Source: Psychrobacter sp. P11F6
GTDB taxonomy: Bacteria; Pseudomonadota; Gammaproteobacteria; Pseudomonadales; Moraxellaceae
Assembly (NCBI RefSeq): GCF_001435295.1
Contig: NZ_CM003594.1
Coordinates: 2,418,001 to 2,482,000, forward strand
Length of the DNA stretch: 64,000 nucleotides
Direction of reading: 5' to 3'
This document shows positions 1 to 9,733 of the stretch, one piece after another. The notes beneath the pieces were generated by a model. It ran no database searches and was not told where the DNA came from. It saw only the letters and a list, made by a program, of their open reading frames with translations. Both the position numbers and the translations under genes were made by a program. The stretch's first letter is position 1; every line of letters begins with the position of its first letter.

Positions 1-156
1 ATCGTGTGTTGCATCAGCGCTTGTCTGATTGCCTTCTTGTACGTCACTTTCATTGGGTAAAGAAGCATCTTGGCAAGCACTTATTACCAAGCTTAGTGCC
101 AACAAACTTGGTAGTAAAGTGAATCGAATTGGCCGTTTTTTAACAGATGAGGTCAT
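1..156 (-). CDS. Lipoprotein, N-terminal part only (cut by window edge)
   Basis: The minus strand is open from base 156 to the left edge. It encodes a short basic N-region (SSVKKRPIR), a hydrophobic stretch (LLPSLLALSLVIS) and a lipobox ISAC followed by QDAS, which is a classic Lol-sorted lipoprotein signal with the Cys as lipid anchor. The residue after Cys is Gln, so outer-membrane sorting is expected. An AAGG element lies about 10 bases before the ATG at 156. A second in-frame ATG at 165 is nearly on top of that AAGG and is less likely. What follows is a low-complexity polar linker (NESDVQEGNQTSADATHD). The functional domain is outside the window, so no function can be given. Confidence 0.6.
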   Translation of the reverse strand, partial: MTSSVKKRPIRFTLLPSLLALSLVISACQDASLPNESDVQEGNQTSADATHD

Positions 157-450
157 AGCAGTCATACCTTGTGGTTATCCCTTTTTTAAGTCAAAGTATT
201 TAAAAAATCAGGTTAAATATTTAACAATAAGGGGCTGATGATATCCACTTTATTAAAGCGTCACAATTCACCACTATAGCGCCGTTGATTACCATGGTTG
301 TAACAAAGTGTTTATTTTTATGGATTCATCGTAACTGCTATTTTAATATTTAAAAGTACCATAAAAAATCAATGGTCTCAGATAATTGGAAATTTCATCA
401 ATTATTCAAGACCATCAATGATGTCACCTTTTTAATTTTTCGCGCTAGTC

Positions 451-1113
451 TTACTCGTTTGTATGAGCAATTTTGGCTTTTGCCATATTTTTAATACTGA
501 AACGCTCATTCATCATTTGATAAAAACGCGCAAGATTTTCGCCCTGCTCATTCGGATTTACGTTAAGGACTTTCCCAAAATCCAAACCGAGATATAGGAC
601 GATATCAGCAAAGCTTAATTGTTCACCGACCAAATACTCACGACCTTCTAAAATATTTTCAAAATAAGCAAGGGCTTTAACAGCCCGTGCAACAGATGGC
701 GCGACAAACTCTGGGACTTGCTCAACGCGTTGGGCTTTGGACGGATGGCTGTGTTGAAAAGCCAGCATAAAATTATATAATACCTCAAACTCAGCAATGC
801 GGCGCATAGCGCACACTTGCGCACGTTGTATTACATCATTCCCCATCACCGAGCGCTCACCATAGACACGGTCGAGATACTCACATACAGCCTGTGAATC
901 ATTGAGTACCGTGCCATCCCCTAGTGTTAGAACTGGCACGGTCTGCATTGGATTTATTTTGGTGAACTTGTCTGACATTTGCTCATTGGCAGCAAAATCA
1001 ATGTCAATCACGTCCACATCATCCATATCATCGACATCGATACCTTTTGATGCTAACAAAATAAGGGCTTTACGTGGATTGGGTGCAGTACGTGTGACGT
1101 ATAGTTTTTTCAT
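451..1113 (-). CDS. Glutathione S-transferase family protein
   Basis: A 220-residue protein of normal GST length. Residues 1-85 form the thioredoxin-like domain, with the cis-proline segment (MQTVPVL, near residue 57) and the glutathione-contacting DSQAVCEYL (near 72) characteristic of the family. The rest is the all-helical C-terminal domain, including the N-capping motif LSFADIVLYLGL. The usual N-terminal catalytic Ser/Cys region reads TRTAPNPRKA, closest to SspA/beta-type GSTs, but there is no obvious catalytic Cys. It may bind glutathione conjugates or act as a regulator rather than a classic transferase. An AAGGAGTTTGCT stretch sits just upstream of the ATG. It is a single gene, facing the same way as the peroxiredoxin gene to its right. 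Confidence 0.85.
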   Translation of the reverse strand: MKKLYVTRTAPNPRKALILLASKGIDVDDMDDVDVIDIDFAANEQMSDKFTKINPMQTVPVLTLGDGTVLNDSQAVCEYLDRVYGERSVMGNDVIQRAQVCAMRRIAEFEVLYNFMLAFQHSHPSKAQRVEQVPEFVAPSVARAVKALAYFENILEGREYLVGEQLSFADIVLYLGLDFGKVLNVNPNEQGENLARFYQMMNERFSIKNMAKAKIAHTNE

Positions 1114-1290
1114 AGCAAACTCCTTGTAAGATTGGACAAAAGCGACTCAACGCTATCTGGTTTTATTATGGTTGTTACGCTGTTGATGATAGATAAAGAC
1201 TTACCATCCTTTATACAACAGTTATATCCTACTCTGCTCATCATAGCAAAGCCTTATTAGGCTTGCTTTTTTGATCAGAGACTAAACAAC

Positions 1291-1322
1291 AAAAAGCCCC
1301 ACAACGTTACGTCATGAGGCTT
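1291..1322 (-). terminator. Intrinsic terminator of the peroxiredoxin gene
   Basis: On the minus strand AAGCC pairs with GGCTT around a long loop and is followed by a run of T. It lies 25 bases past the peroxiredoxin stop. Confidence 0.7.
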
Positions 1323-1347
1323 CATTTCATTCATCCAATCATGCTAC

Positions 1348-1986
1348 TTATTTATTGGGTGCAGGCGTGGTACGTAAATAAGGCTTAATTTCTGTATAAC
1401 CTTTAGGGTATTTAGCCGCGATATCTTCGTTTTTGACACTTGGTGGAATGATGACATCATCACCGTCTTTCCAGTCAACTGGCGTCGCAATATTATATTC
1501 ATCAGACAGTTGCAGAGCATCAATGACACGGATAATCTCGTCAAAATTACGACCACAGCTCGCAGGATAAGTCAGCGTTAAGCGGATTTTTTTATTTGGA
1601 TCAATAATGAAGACACTGCGTACCGTATGTGTGCTATCTGCATTTGGATGCATCATGTCGTATAGCTCAGCGACTTCTTTGTTCGGATCAGCAATGATTG
1701 GAAAATTTAGCTCAGTACCTTGAGTCTCACCAATGTCTTTTGCCCATGCATGATGGTCATCGATACCATCAACAGAGATACAGATTGGCTTAACACCACG
1801 CTTTTGAAATTCGCCATTCAGTGCCGCAGCACGACCAAGCTCAGTAGTACATACTGGCGTAAAATCAGCTGGATGGGAGAAAAAAACGACCCAATTATCG
1901 CCTGCCCAATCGTGGAAATTGATATTACCCTCTGTGGTTGCAGCGTCAAAATTCGGTGCGGTATCGCCTAAACGTAAATGTGCCAT
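1348..1986 (-). CDS. Peroxiredoxin, 1-Cys (Prx6/AhpC-TSA) type
   Basis: A 212-residue cytosolic peroxidase that reduces hydrogen peroxide and organic hydroperoxides. The peroxidatic Cys is Cys46 in the motif DFTPVCTTE, preceded by FFSHPA. The long C-terminal part (TPVDWKDGDDVIIPP, then a TTPAPNK end) is the extension typical of the Prx6 subfamily. The Cys in PASCGRN is not at the standard resolving position of 2-Cys enzymes. The start was set at the ATG at 1986 because AAGGAATT sits 6 bases before it; an upstream in-frame ATG would add 11 residues without a ribosome binding site. It is transcribed alone, with its own terminator, beside a GST gene, which suggests a small oxidative-stress neighbourhood. 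Confidence 0.9.
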   Translation of the reverse strand: MAHLRLGDTAPNFDAATTEGNINFHDWAGDNWVVFFSHPADFTPVCTTELGRAAALNGEFQKRGVKPICISVDGIDDHHAWAKDIGETQGTELNFPIIADPNKEVAELYDMMHPNADSTHTVRSVFIIDPNKKIRLTLTYPASCGRNFDEIIRVIDALQLSDEYNIATPVDWKDGDDVIIPPSVKNEDIAAKYPKGYTEIKPYLRTTPAPNK

Positions 1987-2208
1987 GCTTAATTCCTTAG
2001 CTATGTTAGTGATGAGCACTAATATCCAAAGATATTTGCGTGCTCTATTATTATCAACGTGCCCTATCAGATATTACACAATAACTCAAAGCACGTCAGC
2101 AAAAATTCTATTTTATCTTAGCAAACTGGTTATGACTGTCTTGTGAAGGATTGTAATGCGGTTATTCTGTTTATTACTAGGTAACTTAGCATAGACTTAA
2201 CGAATGAA

Positions 2209-2970
2209 TCAAATCACCATTCCAGAATCCCACAAACAAAAATCACCGAATTTACCTTTTTTACTGGTACCACCTGCTGCACGCCCAGCATCTGTTAATG
2301 TAAGCTCACCTTCTTGCTCTTGTAAATATCCCGCTGCAAGCAACTTATCATTTAACTCTTGTGTCTTAAAACCCAGCTCTTTGGCAAGCTTCGCCGTCGT
2401 TAACTTAGAGTAATTAGGCGTTGCCGCTTCTGTAGCAGTAGGTGCGACCGTTGTATTAGCATTATTGCTGGGTATTGTATGACTGGCAGTAGCAGTATTA
2501 TCAGTCCTACCATCAGATTCGGTCACTTTTTCAAGCGACATGCGCACTTCATCGCTGATACGAATAATGCGCTGTGCCTCCTCATAAGTATCGGCATAAA
2601 GCTTACTATCTTCATTACGATAAATCAGCACGCCCATTTCATTATTATTGACTTGGCTAAATTCATAAAGGTTCAAACTGGTAATAATGCATTCGTTTTC
2701 ATTCAGATAACACTTTGCATGCAAGTTTTTGCAAAAGCTGGTACGAATAAAAGTCAGATTTTTGAGCCAGTTTATTTCTTCAGGGTGCAAATCATTCTTG
2801 CCATAAACGATTCTAATATCAATTTTGAGACGATTACGATCTTCTAGCAACTCTTTAATACGCTCATTCAGCTTTAGATAGGGACTGATGATAATCAACC
2901 TATCAGATGCACTTTTAATCAATTCTTCTAAATGGTAAGTCGTGCCACTGCTGTTTAAAAATTTTGCCAT
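2209..2970 (-). CDS. Phospholipase D-like (single HKD) protein with C-terminal winged-helix-like tail
   Basis: 253 residues from the ATG at 2970, which has GAGGAAA 5 bases upstream. The N-terminal half is a PLD-like fold (SASDRLIIISPYLK near residues 20-33) with one HKD-type motif: H84, K86, S98, N100 and E111. A single motif means the active enzyme would be a dimer, as in Nuc-type nucleases. A Ser/Thr/Ala-rich linker (about 150-190) leads to a C-terminal segment, KLAKELGFKTQELNDKLLAA then a GG-rich end with FGDFCLWD. That segment resembles a helix-turn-helix domain seen at the end of other bacterial nuclease or phage-regulatory proteins. Likely a nucleic-acid-acting protein; the substrate is unknown. 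It is a lone gene. Confidence 0.65.
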   Translation of the reverse strand: MAKFLNSSGTTYHLEELIKSASDRLIIISPYLKLNERIKELLEDRNRLKIDIRIVYGKNDLHPEEINWLKNLTFIRTSFCKNLHAKCYLNENECIITSLNLYEFSQVNNNEMGVLIYRNEDSKLYADTYEEAQRIIRISDEVRMSLEKVTESDGRTDNTATASHTIPSNNANTTVAPTATEAATPNYSKLTTAKLAKELGFKTQELNDKLLAAGYLQEQEGELTLTDAGRAAGGTSKKGKFGDFCLWDSGMVI

Positions 2971-3015
2971 TATTATTTCCTCAAGTCTTACGATCAATCA
3001 CTTTATAATCATGCA

Positions 3016-3050
3016 CAAAAAAGCCCATCCCTAGCGTACTAGAAATGGGC
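3016..3050 (-). terminator. Intrinsic terminator of glnS
   Basis: On the minus strand GCCCAT pairs with ATGGGC, followed by six T. It lies about 70 bases after the glnS stop. Confidence 0.8.
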
Positions 3051-3116
3051 AAGCTTGCAAACTACTATTGTTCAGTAGTTTTTCAAATAAGCGCTAATGC
3101 CGCTAATAGTGATAAA

Positions 3117-4856
3117 TTAAGCTGGCTTATAGCTGTCACGCAAGCTGACGATTTGGTTAAAGACTGGTTTGTCAGTGCTATGGTCTTCGCTATCAGAGAT
3201 AAAGTAACCTTCACGCTCAAACTGGAAGCGTGTACCAGCGTCCGCATTCACCAATGACGGTTCCACCACGGCATTGAGTTCAGTCAACGAGTTAGGATTT
3301 AATGCTTGATGGACGTCAGCGACGCCACTTGGGTCTTCGACACTAAATAACTGCTCATACATGCGCACCGTTGCTGGGATGCCTTGGCTAGCTGATACCC
3401 AATGAATCACGCCTTTAACCTTACGACCTTCAGGATTTTGACCCAATGTCGTCGGATCAATCGTCGCTTTTAGTTCGACCACATTGCCCGCTTCATCTGT
3501 AATGTGCTCAGTCACTGCCAATACATAGGTATTACGCAGACGAATTTCTGGCTTTTCTGGTGATAGACGCTTATAACCTGCTGGCGGCTCAATTTCGTAA
3601 TCGCCTTGATCGATATAGATGGTCTCAGTGAAAGGAATCTCACGCTCGCCCATATCGACATTAGGATGATTTGGCTGCGTCAGCCATAAGGTTTGCGAAG
3701 CATCATCAAAGCGAGCATTGACGCTGTCCGCTTTTTGCGACTCCCAACTGCTGACCGCTTCGGCAAAGTTGGTAATGGTCAATTTTAATGGCTTAAGTAC
3801 CGCCATACCACGACCTGTGGTCGTCTCTAATGATTGGCGAATACTAAATTCTAATAAGCGAAAGTCAACGACGCTGTCTACTTTAGTTACACCAACACGC
3901 TCACAGAAATCACGTAAACCCTCTGGTGTATAACCACGGCGACGCATGCCAGCGATCGTCGGCATACGCGGATCATCCCAACCACTAACGATATTTTCGT
4001 CAACCAACTGCTTAAGTTTGCGCTTGCTAGTCAAGGTATGATCTACATTTAAGCGGCTAAATTCATACTGGTGCGGTGGTACATCAAAGCCAATTTTGTC
4101 AATGACCCAATCATAAAATGGACGATGATCTTCAAACTCCAGCGTACACAATGAATGGGTAATGCCTTCGAGTGCATCAGAGAGCGGATGGGCAAAATCA
4201 TACATCGGATAAATGCACCATTTATCACCCGTTTGGTGATGCGCTTGATGCATGACGCGATAGATGACAGGGTCACGCATATTCATGTTTGGGCTTGCCA
4301 TATCAATCTTGGCGCGCAGCACTGCTTTACCTTCGGCATATTTGCCCTCTTTCATATCATCAAAGAGTTGCAAACTTTCTTCAACACTGGCATTACGATG
4401 TGGCGACGCTGTGCCTGCTTCATTAAATGAGCCACGATTTTCTTTGATTTGCTCAGGCGATTGCAAATCTACATAAGCATCGCCTTGCTTGATCAGCTGA
4501 ATCGCCCAAGCATGAAGTTGGTCGAAATATCCTGAAGCATGGTACGCCTCTCCTGCCCACTCAAAGCCCAGCCATTTTACATCATTCTCGATGTTATCAA
4601 TGAAGTCTTGCTTTTCTGCGGTTGGATTGGTGTCATCAAAGCGCAGGTTGCAGATACCGCCAAACTCCTCAGCCACACCAAAGTTTAGACAGATGGATTT
4701 AACATGACCTAAATGCAAGTAACCATTGGGCTCAGGTGGGAAACGAGTGACAATCTGTTGGTATCTTTGCGCATTAACATCATCACGAATAATATTACGA
4801 ATAAAGTCGTTTTTGTGTTCGTCTTTTTGTGCATTATTGCTTGAGTGCTCACTCAT
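3117..4856 (-). CDS. glnS: Glutaminyl-tRNA synthetase
   Basis: A class I aminoacyl-tRNA synthetase that charges tRNA-Gln in the cytosol. At 579 residues it is the expected length. The Rossmann signature HLGH lies in PPEPNGYLHLGHVKS (near residues 40-54), the amino-acid and acceptor-end region NLRFDDTNP follows, and the KMSKS-equivalent is LTSKRKLK (near 278). The C-terminal half has the two anticodon-binding beta barrels; RFQFEREGYF near the end is typical of GlnRS rather than GluRS. Presence of glnS implies direct charging of tRNA-Gln. The N-terminal 16 residues are a short polar extension. It is monocistronic and divergent from ppiB. Confidence 0.97.
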   Translation of the reverse strand: MSEHSSNNAQKDEHKNDFIRNIIRDDVNAQRYQQIVTRFPPEPNGYLHLGHVKSICLNFGVAEEFGGICNLRFDDTNPTAEKQDFIDNIENDVKWLGFEWAGEAYHASGYFDQLHAWAIQLIKQGDAYVDLQSPEQIKENRGSFNEAGTASPHRNASVEESLQLFDDMKEGKYAEGKAVLRAKIDMASPNMNMRDPVIYRVMHQAHHQTGDKWCIYPMYDFAHPLSDALEGITHSLCTLEFEDHRPFYDWVIDKIGFDVPPHQYEFSRLNVDHTLTSKRKLKQLVDENIVSGWDDPRMPTIAGMRRRGYTPEGLRDFCERVGVTKVDSVVDFRLLEFSIRQSLETTTGRGMAVLKPLKLTITNFAEAVSSWESQKADSVNARFDDASQTLWLTQPNHPNVDMGEREIPFTETIYIDQGDYEIEPPAGYKRLSPEKPEIRLRNTYVLAVTEHITDEAGNVVELKATIDPTTLGQNPEGRKVKGVIHWVSASQGIPATVRMYEQLFSVEDPSGVADVHQALNPNSLTELNAVVEPSLVNADAGTRFQFEREGYFISDSEDHSTDKPVFNQIVSLRDSYKPA

Positions 4857-5227
4857 CGGGCATTGCTCCTAACGCAAATGGTCAATTCATGCGACGTGCC
4901 ATCACGCCTCACGGAAAATTCAAAATATTTGATAAAGTAAAACGATATCGTAAAACAAGCCTCAGCCATTAAATTTAAGCCAATTTACAAAAATTTGGGT
5001 TATAAAAACAGTGTGTTATAAACACCAAGCTATGATGACTTTTTATCAAAATCGTTTAGAAATGGGTAAAGTTGCGTTATTCTATCAGCTTTTGCAAACG
5101 CATTAACAGCCTGATACATGACACGGGATAAAAAAGCCGTTAGACTAGCCATAACTTTTTATCCACCAACTTTTCATCCACCACTTAACAGCGTCATTTT
5201 AGGCGCTGCAATAAAGAGGAATATCCT
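4857..5227. other. Divergent intergenic region between glnS and ppiB
   Basis: 371 bases with no open gene. AT-rich, with the short palindrome ACGATATCGT around 4940. It must hold the two divergent promoters. AAAGAGGA just before 5228 is the ppiB ribosome binding site. Nothing else stands out. Confidence 0.5.
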
Positions 5228-5743
5228 ATGGTAGACATGCCACCAGTAGTAGAACTTGACACCAGTATGGGTGCGATCGTTATCGAACTCAATGAAGAAA
5301 AAGCACCAAAAACCGTTGAAAACTTTTTAAACTATGTAAAATCTGGTCATTATGATGGCACGATTTTCCATCGCATCATTGACGGCTTTATGATTCAAGG
5401 CGGTGGAATGGACGCTGACATGAATGAAAAAGCCACCAACAAGCCAGTAGAAAACGAAGCAGACAACGGTCTAAAGAACGACGCTGGCACGATTGCTATG
5501 GCGCGTACGCAAGATCCACATTCAGCGACTAGCCAATTTTTTGTCAACGTAAAAGACAACGATTTCTTAAACCATTCTGGCAAAAACATGCAAGGTTGGG
5601 GTTATACCGTATTTGGTAAAGTAACAAGCGGAATGGACGTCATCGAAAAAATGCGTGGCGTCCCAACTGGTCGTTTCGGCATGCATGCTGATGTACCAAA
5701 AGAGCCAGTTGTTATCAATTCAGCGACTATTATTACTAAGTAA
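5228..5743 (+). CDS. ppiB: Peptidyl-prolyl cis-trans isomerase, cyclophilin B type
   Basis: A 171-residue cyclophilin without a signal peptide, so cytosolic. Family landmarks are present in order: [12 protein letters not shown] (near residue 26), the catalytic [13 protein letters not shown] (near 47), the MART segment followed by [10 protein letters not shown] (near 95), and [14 protein letters not shown] (near 121). It catalyses prolyl isomerisation during protein folding. AAAGAGGA precedes the start. It is followed by lpxH in the same direction after 115 bases, an arrangement also seen in E. coli, where ppiB and lpxH are adjacent. Confidence 0.96.
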   Translation: MVDMPPVVELDTSMGAIVIELNEEKAPKTVENFLNYVKSGHYDGTIFHRIIDGFMIQGGGMDADMNEKATNKPVENEADNGLKNDAGTIAMARTQDPHSATSQFFVNVKDNDFLNHSGKNMQGWGYTVFGKVTSGMDVIEKMRGVPTGRFGMHADVPKEPVVINSATIITK

Positions 5744-5858
5744 CTGCTACTAAATAACTGTCTCTCAGTAATCATTCTTCAATAGTTATTACTCAGTAGC
5801 GATGAGTCTGTAAAAGCTTATGAATCGTTACTGTTTAAAATTACGAGGATAAGGATAA

Positions 5859-6713
5859 ATGCAAAGTTTTGACCACCTAATTACCACCAGCCCTCATGAA
5901 GTGCGGCAAGTATTGATTAGCGATTTGCATTTATCGCCTGAAGAGCCTGCCTTAGTGCAGGCTTTTTTGGCGCTGCTTGATGATTGCCTTGCTCTTCCTG
6001 CGCTCAAACGCTTGTTTATCTTAGGTGATTGGTTTGAAGTTTGGCTCGGTGATGATTTTTATTTGTCTTTATCCGACGAGGAACGACAAGGTCATTGGCT
6101 CACTCCGCTTATCGTTAAATTAAAAAAACTGCGCATAGCTGGCTGCGAGATTTTGGTCATGCATGGCAACCGCGATTTTTTGTTAGGTCAGCCATTCTGC
6201 AATCTATTTGGTGGCGAGCTTATTTATGAGCCGTATACTTTGACTGTCGGTCAGCAAAATTATCGTCTAGAGCACGGTGATGCCTTGTGTACTGATGATA
6301 AAAAATATCAGTTTTTTCGCAAAATCATGCGTAATCGGTTAACCCAGTGGTATTTGCTCAATAAATCACTAGAAAAACGCTTGGCTATCGCCGATAAAAT
6401 GCGGCAAAAAAGCCAGCAGAATAATGCCAATAAAGCAGCACGTATCATGGATGTCAATGATAATGCTGTGCTGCAAGCCATAGCAAATAGCGATGCTTTA
6501 CTGCACGGACATACCCATCGTCCGGCTATTCATCACGCGACTCATGATAAAAAACGTTATGTCTTAGGTGATTGGCGATTGTTAGATAAAGATACTCGCC
6601 AGCCAAAAGTCAGTGCGGTGGTCGGCGCAGTGACAGGCGACGAGCATTCAAATGACAGTTTTAGTAATAATGATGCTGAATTTAGATTGGTTGAGTTTAA
6701 ATCGCTCATTTAA
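5859..6713 (+). CDS. lpxH: UDP-2,3-diacylglucosamine diphosphatase
   Basis: A metallophosphoesterase that hydrolyses UDP-2,3-diacylglucosamine to lipid X plus UMP in lipid A synthesis, at the inner face of the cytoplasmic membrane. The metal-binding motifs appear in order: SDLHLSPE (near residue 21), GDWFEVWLGDD (near 56), HGNRDFLLGQP (near 101), and HGHTHRPAIH (near 216). At 284 residues it is longer than the roughly 240 usual for E. coli LpxH. The extra is an acidic, Ser/Asn-rich C-terminal stretch (EHSNDSFSNNDAE). Likely co-transcribed with or downstream of ppiB. Confidence 0.95.
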   Translation: MQSFDHLITTSPHEVRQVLISDLHLSPEEPALVQAFLALLDDCLALPALKRLFILGDWFEVWLGDDFYLSLSDEERQGHWLTPLIVKLKKLRIAGCEILVMHGNRDFLLGQPFCNLFGGELIYEPYTLTVGQQNYRLEHGDALCTDDKKYQFFRKIMRNRLTQWYLLNKSLEKRLAIADKMRQKSQQNNANKAARIMDVNDNAVLQAIANSDALLHGHTHRPAIHHATHDKKRYVLGDWRLLDKDTRQPKVSAVVGAVTGDEHSNDSFSNNDAEFRLVEFKSLI

Positions 6714-6742
6714 TGTCGTTTTTTTGAGCGCCTCTGAACAAT

Positions 6743-6779
6743 AAAAAAGGTCTGTTGATAATTCAACAGACCTTTTTTT
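6743..6779. terminator. Bidirectional terminator between lpxH and orn
   Basis: A perfect AAAGGTCTGTTGA/TCAACAGACCTTT hairpin with A-run and T-run on either side. It serves lpxH on plus and can serve orn on minus. Confidence 0.9.
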
Positions 6780-6864
6780 ATATAAATGATACTGCATGAT
6801 TGATGCGAATTTAAGTGTCAAACTATTGATAGCTCAGTTCTTAAATTACAGTATTAGCCTTACT

Positions 6865-7452
6865 TTACGGTATTAGTTTAAAGAAATGTTGGCGATAATG
6901 CTTTAGCTCACGAATAGAGTCACGAATGTCATCTAACGCTAAGTGACTGCCACCTTTTTCAAAGTTTCTGAGAATATCAGGACGCCAGCGGAAACAAAGC
7001 TCTTTAATTGACGACACATCCAGATTGCGATAATGGAAGAATTTTTCTAATTCCGGCATTTGACGCGCCATAAAGCGGCGATCTTGACAGATGGAATTGC
7101 CACACATTGGCGACTTACCACTATCGACCCATTTATTGAGAAACTTAATGGTTTCAGCTTCGGCCTCTGCCAATGTCACGGTACTACGGCGGACACGGTC
7201 GACCAATCCTGACTGACCATGCTGCTTGGTATTCCAATCATCCATTTTATTTAACGTTTGATCCGATACTTTTATAGCGAACACTGGCCCTTCGGCAAGG
7301 ACATTCAAATCTTCATCAGTGACAACGGTAGCAATCTCGATAATCTCGTCATTCAAGGTATCCAGCCCGGTCATTTCTAGGTCAATCCATACCAGCCCTT
7401 TTTTGCCTTGGTTTCTGATTTTAATCTTGTTGGGGTGGTCACCGGTACTCAT
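6865..7452 (-). CDS. orn: Oligoribonuclease
   Basis: A DEDDh 3'-5' exonuclease that degrades the shortest RNA fragments (2-5 nt, including pGpG) to mononucleotides in the cytosol. The first DEDD motif is [10 protein letters not shown] (near residue 23), the second acidic element lies in [11 protein letters not shown], and [11 protein letters not shown] (near 170) supplies the last His/Asp. Length of 195 residues is close to E. coli Orn. The ATG at 7452 was chosen because AGGAT sits about 8 bases upstream; the longer frame starting at 7470 lacks this. It is divergent from rsgA, as in E. coli, where orn and rsgA are neighbours. Confidence 0.96.
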   Translation of the reverse strand: MSTGDHPNKIKIRNQGKKGLVWIDLEMTGLDTLNDEIIEIATVVTDEDLNVLAEGPVFAIKVSDQTLNKMDDWNTKQHGQSGLVDRVRRSTVTLAEAEAETIKFLNKWVDSGKSPMCGNSICQDRRFMARQMPELEKFFHYRNLDVSSIKELCFRWRPDILRNFEKGGSHLALDDIRDSIRELKHYRQHFFKLIP

Positions 7453-7682
7453 AAAATATCCTATGGTCAATAAAGTTTAAAACAACTTTGGAGCAATATT
7501 AATTAGATAAATCGCCTGTTAATGTTCATGCCTAAGTAGCAAACTGTAGCAAAACGTTGCATCTACTGATTTATAACCCTTAAAACGTTACAAAATCTCT
7601 GTCTGCAGCAGGCGCTTTAGGCTGTATGTTATCAAACTTTCACGCTACACTTAGCAATATTTTTTTAATAGGTTCAAAACCC

Positions 7683-8786
7683 ATGGCATTAATTCGGCAA
7701 CGCAAACTGACTAAGCAACAGATTCGTCGCATCGACAAACAACAGCTGGCAAGTCAAGACAGCATCGATGACAGTTTGATGGATGGCGTGGTCATGGCGC
7801 ATTATGGCAAGCAGTTGGAAGTACAAGTGACCAGCTTGCCTGCGGTGATACCCGTGCAGCCAGAGATTGCACCCGATGATCCTGAGCCGTTTTGGCAAGA
7901 GCTGGCATTAGGCGATATTTGGCGTTGTCATGTGCGTACTAACTTACCGATGCTAGCCGCTGGCGACCAAGTACGCTGGAGTGCTGATCCTAATACTGGC
8001 TTTGGACGTATTGAATCGGTCAAGCCGCGTACCTCTCTGGTCTCGCGTCCTGATCGTTACCATAAACTTAAACCTGTCGCCGCCAATGTCGATATTTTGG
8101 CGATTGTATTTGCGCCGCTACCTGCTGCCGCGCCAACCCTCATCGATCGTTATTTGGTCGTCTGTCATCATGCTGGCGTAAAGCCGCTGTTGGTGCTTAA
8201 TAAAGCCGATCTATTGGCAGAAGAAAACGGCGTCGATACCAAAGAGTTACTCGCACAATATGCTTCTCTCGGTTATGAGAGCGTTCTCACCTCAGTCGAT
8301 TGCCCTGAAAACGTCGCGGATAGTGATGAGCAAGAAGGGCTGGATGAATTAAAACGTTATATCGATAAAAAACTGGTTATTTTTGCGGGGCAATCTGGTG
8401 TCGGTAAAAGCAGCTTAATCAATGCCCTACTACCTGAGTCGGCACAAAGCGTCAATATCATCTCTGATAACTCAAAACTTGGTCAACACACCACCACAAC
8501 CAGTCGCTTATTACCATTTAATCCAGCCGACTTAACCCAAGGCGGTATCGTCGATACGCCAGGTATCCGCGAGTACGGCATTTGGCATCTCACACCCGAT
8601 GATATCATTTCAGGATTTGTGGAGCTTGCACCGTTATCTGGCAACTGTCAGTTCCGTGATTGTCGTCATACTCACAAAAGCAAAGGCTGCGCATTATGGC
8701 AAGCGGTTACTGACGGCGTGGTATTACAGCGCCGTGTGGAAAACCTCGTTACTCTAAGGGAAGAGGCAGATACTAAGCCCTATTAA
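7683..8786 (+). CDS. rsgA: Ribosome small-subunit biogenesis GTPase RsgA
   Basis: A circularly permuted GTPase that checks late maturation of the 30S subunit. From the ATG at 7683 it is 367 residues. An N-terminal basic segment (RQRKLTKQQIRRIDKQQ) and an OB-fold precede the GTPase domain, whose motifs are in the permuted order: G4 LNKADLL, then G1 GQSGVGKSSLIN, then G3 DTPGIREYG. The C-terminal zinc knuckle C-x4-C-x-H-x5-C is visible as CQFRDCRHTHKSKGC. An upstream in-frame ATG at 7626 would add 19 hydrophobic residues that the family lacks; the 7683 start is preferred. Confidence 0.95.
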   Translation: MALIRQRKLTKQQIRRIDKQQLASQDSIDDSLMDGVVMAHYGKQLEVQVTSLPAVIPVQPEIAPDDPEPFWQELALGDIWRCHVRTNLPMLAAGDQVRWSADPNTGFGRIESVKPRTSLVSRPDRYHKLKPVAANVDILAIVFAPLPAAAPTLIDRYLVVCHHAGVKPLLVLNKADLLAEENGVDTKELLAQYASLGYESVLTSVDCPENVADSDEQEGLDELKRYIDKKLVIFAGQSGVGKSSLINALLPESAQSVNIISDNSKLGQHTTTTSRLLPFNPADLTQGGIVDTPGIREYGIWHLTPDDIISGFVELAPLSGNCQFRDCRHTHKSKGCALWQAVTDGVVLQRRVENLVTLREEADTKPY

Positions 8787-8959
8787 TATTGGCATTATTG
8801 GTATCCGCCTTATTAATCGCTGCCTTATAGATCGTTAATCGCTCGGTTGACCATCGCCCGTTTACTATGGATGGTCTAATCGGTATAATAGCGCCTTGTT
8901 CAGTATCGTTAGGCTGTCTTCTCAGCTTAACCGAACACTTATTTTTTTGGAGGTATGGT

Positions 8960-9415
8960 TTGGATCGTGCGCTGGAATTTGTGGGCAACCACCCGTTTTT
9001 ATTTGGTATATTAGCCGTACTTGCCGTGCTATTTTTTACGATTGAAAACAAACGTAGTGGCAGAAAAATATCGCCCAATACCTTAGGCATGATGGTTAAC
9101 TCGCAAAACGCGCAGCTAATCGATATTCGTGCCAAAAAGAAGTTTGAGACTGGTTACATTCAAGGCAGCCGTAACATACCGTTCACCGAGCTTAAAGACC
9201 GCTTAGAAGAAATCCGTGCAATTGAGCAGCCAGTGATTATCATTTGTGATATGGGTGTGCAAGCAGGCGCGGCGATTCAGATGATCGGCAAGGACAGTGT
9301 TTATCGCTTAGAAGGTGGTATCGGCGGCTGGCAAGCAGCGGGCATGCCATTGGTTGGGTTAAAAGATGCAAAGCCTAAAAATAAAGGCAAAGCCAAACCA
9401 AGTTTACATAAGTAG
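8960..9415 (+). CDS. Membrane-anchored rhodanese (YibN-like)
   Basis: 151 residues from a TTG at 8960, chosen because a strong GGAGG sits 6 bases before it and no in-frame ATG fits. One transmembrane helix (residues about 12-28, FLFGILAVLAVLFFTI) is followed by a single rhodanese domain, with LIDIRAKKKFETGYIQGS at its start and the active-site loop ICDMGVQAG holding the catalytic Cys. A Lys-rich tail ends the protein. The order rhodanese-grxC-secB is the same as yibN-grxC-secB in E. coli. Known YibN is an inner-membrane protein linked to the Sec machinery; the exact sulfur-transfer substrate is not known here. Confidence 0.88.
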   Translation: MDRALEFVGNHPFLFGILAVLAVLFFTIENKRSGRKISPNTLGMMVNSQNAQLIDIRAKKKFETGYIQGSRNIPFTELKDRLEEIRAIEQPVIIICDMGVQAGAAIQMIGKDSVYRLEGGIGGWQAAGMPLVGLKDAKPKNKGKAKPSLHK

Positions 9416-9493
9416 TCCGCTATACTGCTGTTTAAAAAATATTCAGCCCGTATCAATTGATATATGATTGAGGCGCGTTGAATATTCACAAAT

Positions 9494-9526
9494 AAAAAAG
9501 ACACCTTATTGATAGGTGTTTTTTTG
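9494..9526 (+). terminator. Intrinsic terminator after the rhodanese gene
   Basis: ACACCT pairs with AGGTGT, flanked by A6 and T7. It separates the rhodanese gene from grxC. Confidence 0.8.
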
Positions 9527-9733
9527 TTTGTGGCATTTATGCTACCGTCAGAGCTTTTATACTCAAACATCTTGAATTTGCTCTGCTCATCCCCACTTTA
9601 ATAACGAGCATTACCTAATCTATCTTCAATTTACTTGCTGGTAACGGATTATAAGAATTTTTATTAAATAATTATTTATAATACTTTTTATAATAAAACG
9701 ATTACCTTCTAAACTTATAAATAAGGATTTACC

